Assembly: GCF_001650905.1 (NCBI RefSeq) | Contig: NZ_LXYG01000017.1 | Location: 496,001 to 560,000 of the forward strand | Length of the DNA: 64,000 nucleotides | Direction: 5' to 3' | From: Balneola sp. EhC07 | GTDB lineage: Bacteria > Bacteroidota > Rhodothermia > Balneolales > Balneolaceae | Shown here: positions 62,765 through 64,000 of the stretch, in pieces | Layout of the letters: every line of letters begins with the position of its first letter | How positions within the stretch are numbered: the stretch's first letter is position 1 | Translations under genes and position numbers: made by a program | The notes under the pieces: generated by a model | Seen by the model: only the letters and a program-made list of their open reading frames with translations | What the model was told of the DNA's origin: nothing | Database searches by the model: none

Positions 62765-64000
62765 CTATATTATCATTTGATGTTCATTCCCAACTTCCGT
62801 TGCTTTTTCGTAACCGGCATCGTGGTGTCGAAATATTCCCATCGCAGGGTCATTATACAACACACGACGAATACATGCTTCTGCGCGGTCGGTTCCATCT
62901 GCAAGAACTACCATTCCGGCGTGTTGGCTGTATCCCATTCCAACGCCGCCGCCGTGATGGAAACTGATCCAGGTTGCTCCGCCGGTTGCGTTGCTCATCA
63001 GATTTAAAAGTGGCCAGTCGCTTACTGCATCGGTGCCGTCTTTCATTCCTTCCGTTTCTCTGTTTGGGGATGCAACCGATCCGCAATCCAAATGGTCACG
63101 ACCAATTACGATAGGTGCTTTTACTTTTCCTGTTCTTACCAGATCGTTGAAGATCAAGCCTGCTTTTTCGCGTTCGCCCATTCCAAGCCAGCAAATTCTG
63201 CAAGGCAATCCCTGGAAAGCTACTTTTTCTTTAGCTTCATTCAGCCATTTTATCAGATTGTGATTTTCAGGAAAAGCTTCTTTTAAAGCCTGATCGGTTA
63301 CATAAATATCTTCAGGATCTCCGGAAAGAGCGGCCCATCTGAAAGGACCTTTTCCTTCACAGAAAAGTGGACGAATGTACGCCGGTACAAATCCCGGAAA
63401 ATCAAACGCATTTTCAACTCCACCTTTTTGAGCATAAGCACGTAGATTATTACCGTAATCAAAAGTGATGGCTCCACGATCTTGTAAAGTAAGCATATGA
63501 CGAACGTGTCGTGCCATACTTTCAATTGATTTCTTTTCGTAGGATTTCGAATCAGATTTTCTGAGTTCCTGTGCTTCTTTCAAAGAAATTCCATGAGGCA
63601 CATATCCATTGATCGGATCATGAGCAGAAGTTTGATCCGTTAAAATATCGGGTGTTATTCCATCTTCTATCAATCGCTCAAGTACATCTCCGATATCACC
63701 AACTAATCCGACCGAAAGGTTTTCTTTGTTGGATTTTGCTTCCGTAACCCATTTTATGGCTTCTTCATATGAATGAGTCATTTTATCGATGTAGCGGGTT
63801 TTGATGCGCTTCTCGATTCGGGCCGGATCAATATCTACACCTAAAAATGTAGCTCCTGCCATGGTAGCTGCCAGTGGCTGAGCTCCACCCATTCCTCCAA
63901 GTCCACCGGTAACTAAAAGTCTGCCACGTAGATCACCATTAAAATGTTTTTCTCCACAAGCAACAAAAGTCTCGTAGGTTCCCTGAAGAATTCCTTGTGT
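62765..64000 (-). CDS. hutU: Urocanate hydratase, 3' part (gene runs off the right edge)
   Basis: Converts urocanate to imidazolone-5-propionate, using NAD+ as an electrophilic cofactor. The visible 412 codons are in frame to the window edge ([20 protein letters not shown], then [17 protein letters not shown]). Known active-site regions are present: the Cys in [40 protein letters not shown] and [19 protein letters not shown]. Full-length enzymes have about 550 residues, so roughly the N-terminal quarter lies outside. It is the first visible gene of hutU-DUF559-hutI-hutG; hutH is not in the window. Confidence 0.97.
   Translation of the reverse strand, partial: TQGILQGTYETFVACGEKHFNGDLRGRLLVTGGLGGMGGAQPLAATMAGATFLGVDIDPARIEKRIKTRYIDKMTHSYEEAIKWVTEAKSNKENLSVGLVGDIGDVLERLIEDGITPDILTDQTSAHDPINGYVPHGISLKEAQELRKSDSKSYEKKSIESMARHVRHMLTLQDRGAITFDYGNNLRAYAQKGGVENAFDFPGFVPAYIRPLFCEGKGPFRWAALSGDPEDIYVTDQALKEAFPENHNLIKWLNEAKEKVAFQGLPCRICWLGMGEREKAGLIFNDLVRTGKVKAPIVIGRDHLDCGSVASPNRETEGMKDGTDAVSDWPLLNLMSNATGGATWISFHHGGGVGMGYSQHAGMVVLADGTDRAEACIRRVLYNDPAMGIFRHHDAGYEKATEVGNEHQMII

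Noticed and set aside
62853-63525. Overlapping minus- and plus-strand frames inside hutU
   Set aside because: They are out-of-frame shadows of the highly conserved urocanate hydratase sequence.

Overview
The window looks like a chromosome segment from a Balneolaceae-type member of the Bacteroidota/Rhodothermota group. This rests on gene content, not on a marker phylogeny. Supporting families are DUF3078, DUF2851, a HmuY-type heme lipoprotein, several lipoproteins and beta-barrel proteins, weak or absent Shine-Dalgarno sequences, and multicopy membrane-anchored FlgO-like/TPR proteins. Gene density is high. Most of the window is ordinary housekeeping and envelope content. The unusual material is a five-gene paralog array and several islands of palindromic repeats.

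Layout. 1-5.2 kb (minus): DUF2851 and YtxH genes, tRNA-Gln, then prs-rplY-pth and the 5' part of a membrane pyrophosphatase gene. 5.4-8.1 kb (plus): PyrR-like phosphoribosyltransferase, DUF3078 protein and a PLP decarboxylase. 8.1-12.5 kb (minus): hybrid histidine kinase, exported RidA-like protein, a repeat-rich gap and an ALDH7-type dehydrogenase. 12.6-15 kb (plus): a TrmH-type methyltransferase preceded by a 12-unit heptanucleotide repeat, and PIN-PhoH. 15-22.3 kb (minus): a heme module made of receptor hmuR, a tandem-duplicated HmuY lipoprotein, a terminator, hemS-like hmuS and the hmuTUV ABC transporter. The same 19-bp palindrome lies just upstream of both hmuR and hmuS. 22.4-24.6 kb: DUF427, DUF423 and CDGSH proteins and an LSm-like/outer-membrane protein. 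24.8-26.8 kb: copper-handling genes (DUF411, PCu(A)C, SCO) and the tail of a decayed cation-efflux gene. 27-35 kb: M14 peptidase and the tamA-like/tamB pair. 35-44 kb: MBL hydrolase, YitT, MscS, secG, mnmE, POT peptide transporter and small membrane proteins.

44-56 kb holds five tandem same-strand paralogs of about 745-750 residues. Each has three predicted membrane helices, a FlgO/TolB-N-like domain and TPRs. The four gaps between them are all exactly 157 bp, align with one another, and each holds an 84-bp inverted-repeat element. This gene-plus-spacer array is the strongest candidate for an undescribed system. 56-60 kb: S9 peptidase, DksA/TraR zinc-finger protein, a gutted RAYT-type transposase and an EamA transporter. 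60-64 kb (minus): the histidine-utilisation operon hutU-hutI-hutG, with a DUF559 nuclease-like gene and its flanking palindromes lodged between hutU and hutI. Intergenic islands at 10.5-11.0, 40.9-41.4 and 59.9-60.1 kb carry related palindromes, and one hairpin family shows compensatory base changes between copies.
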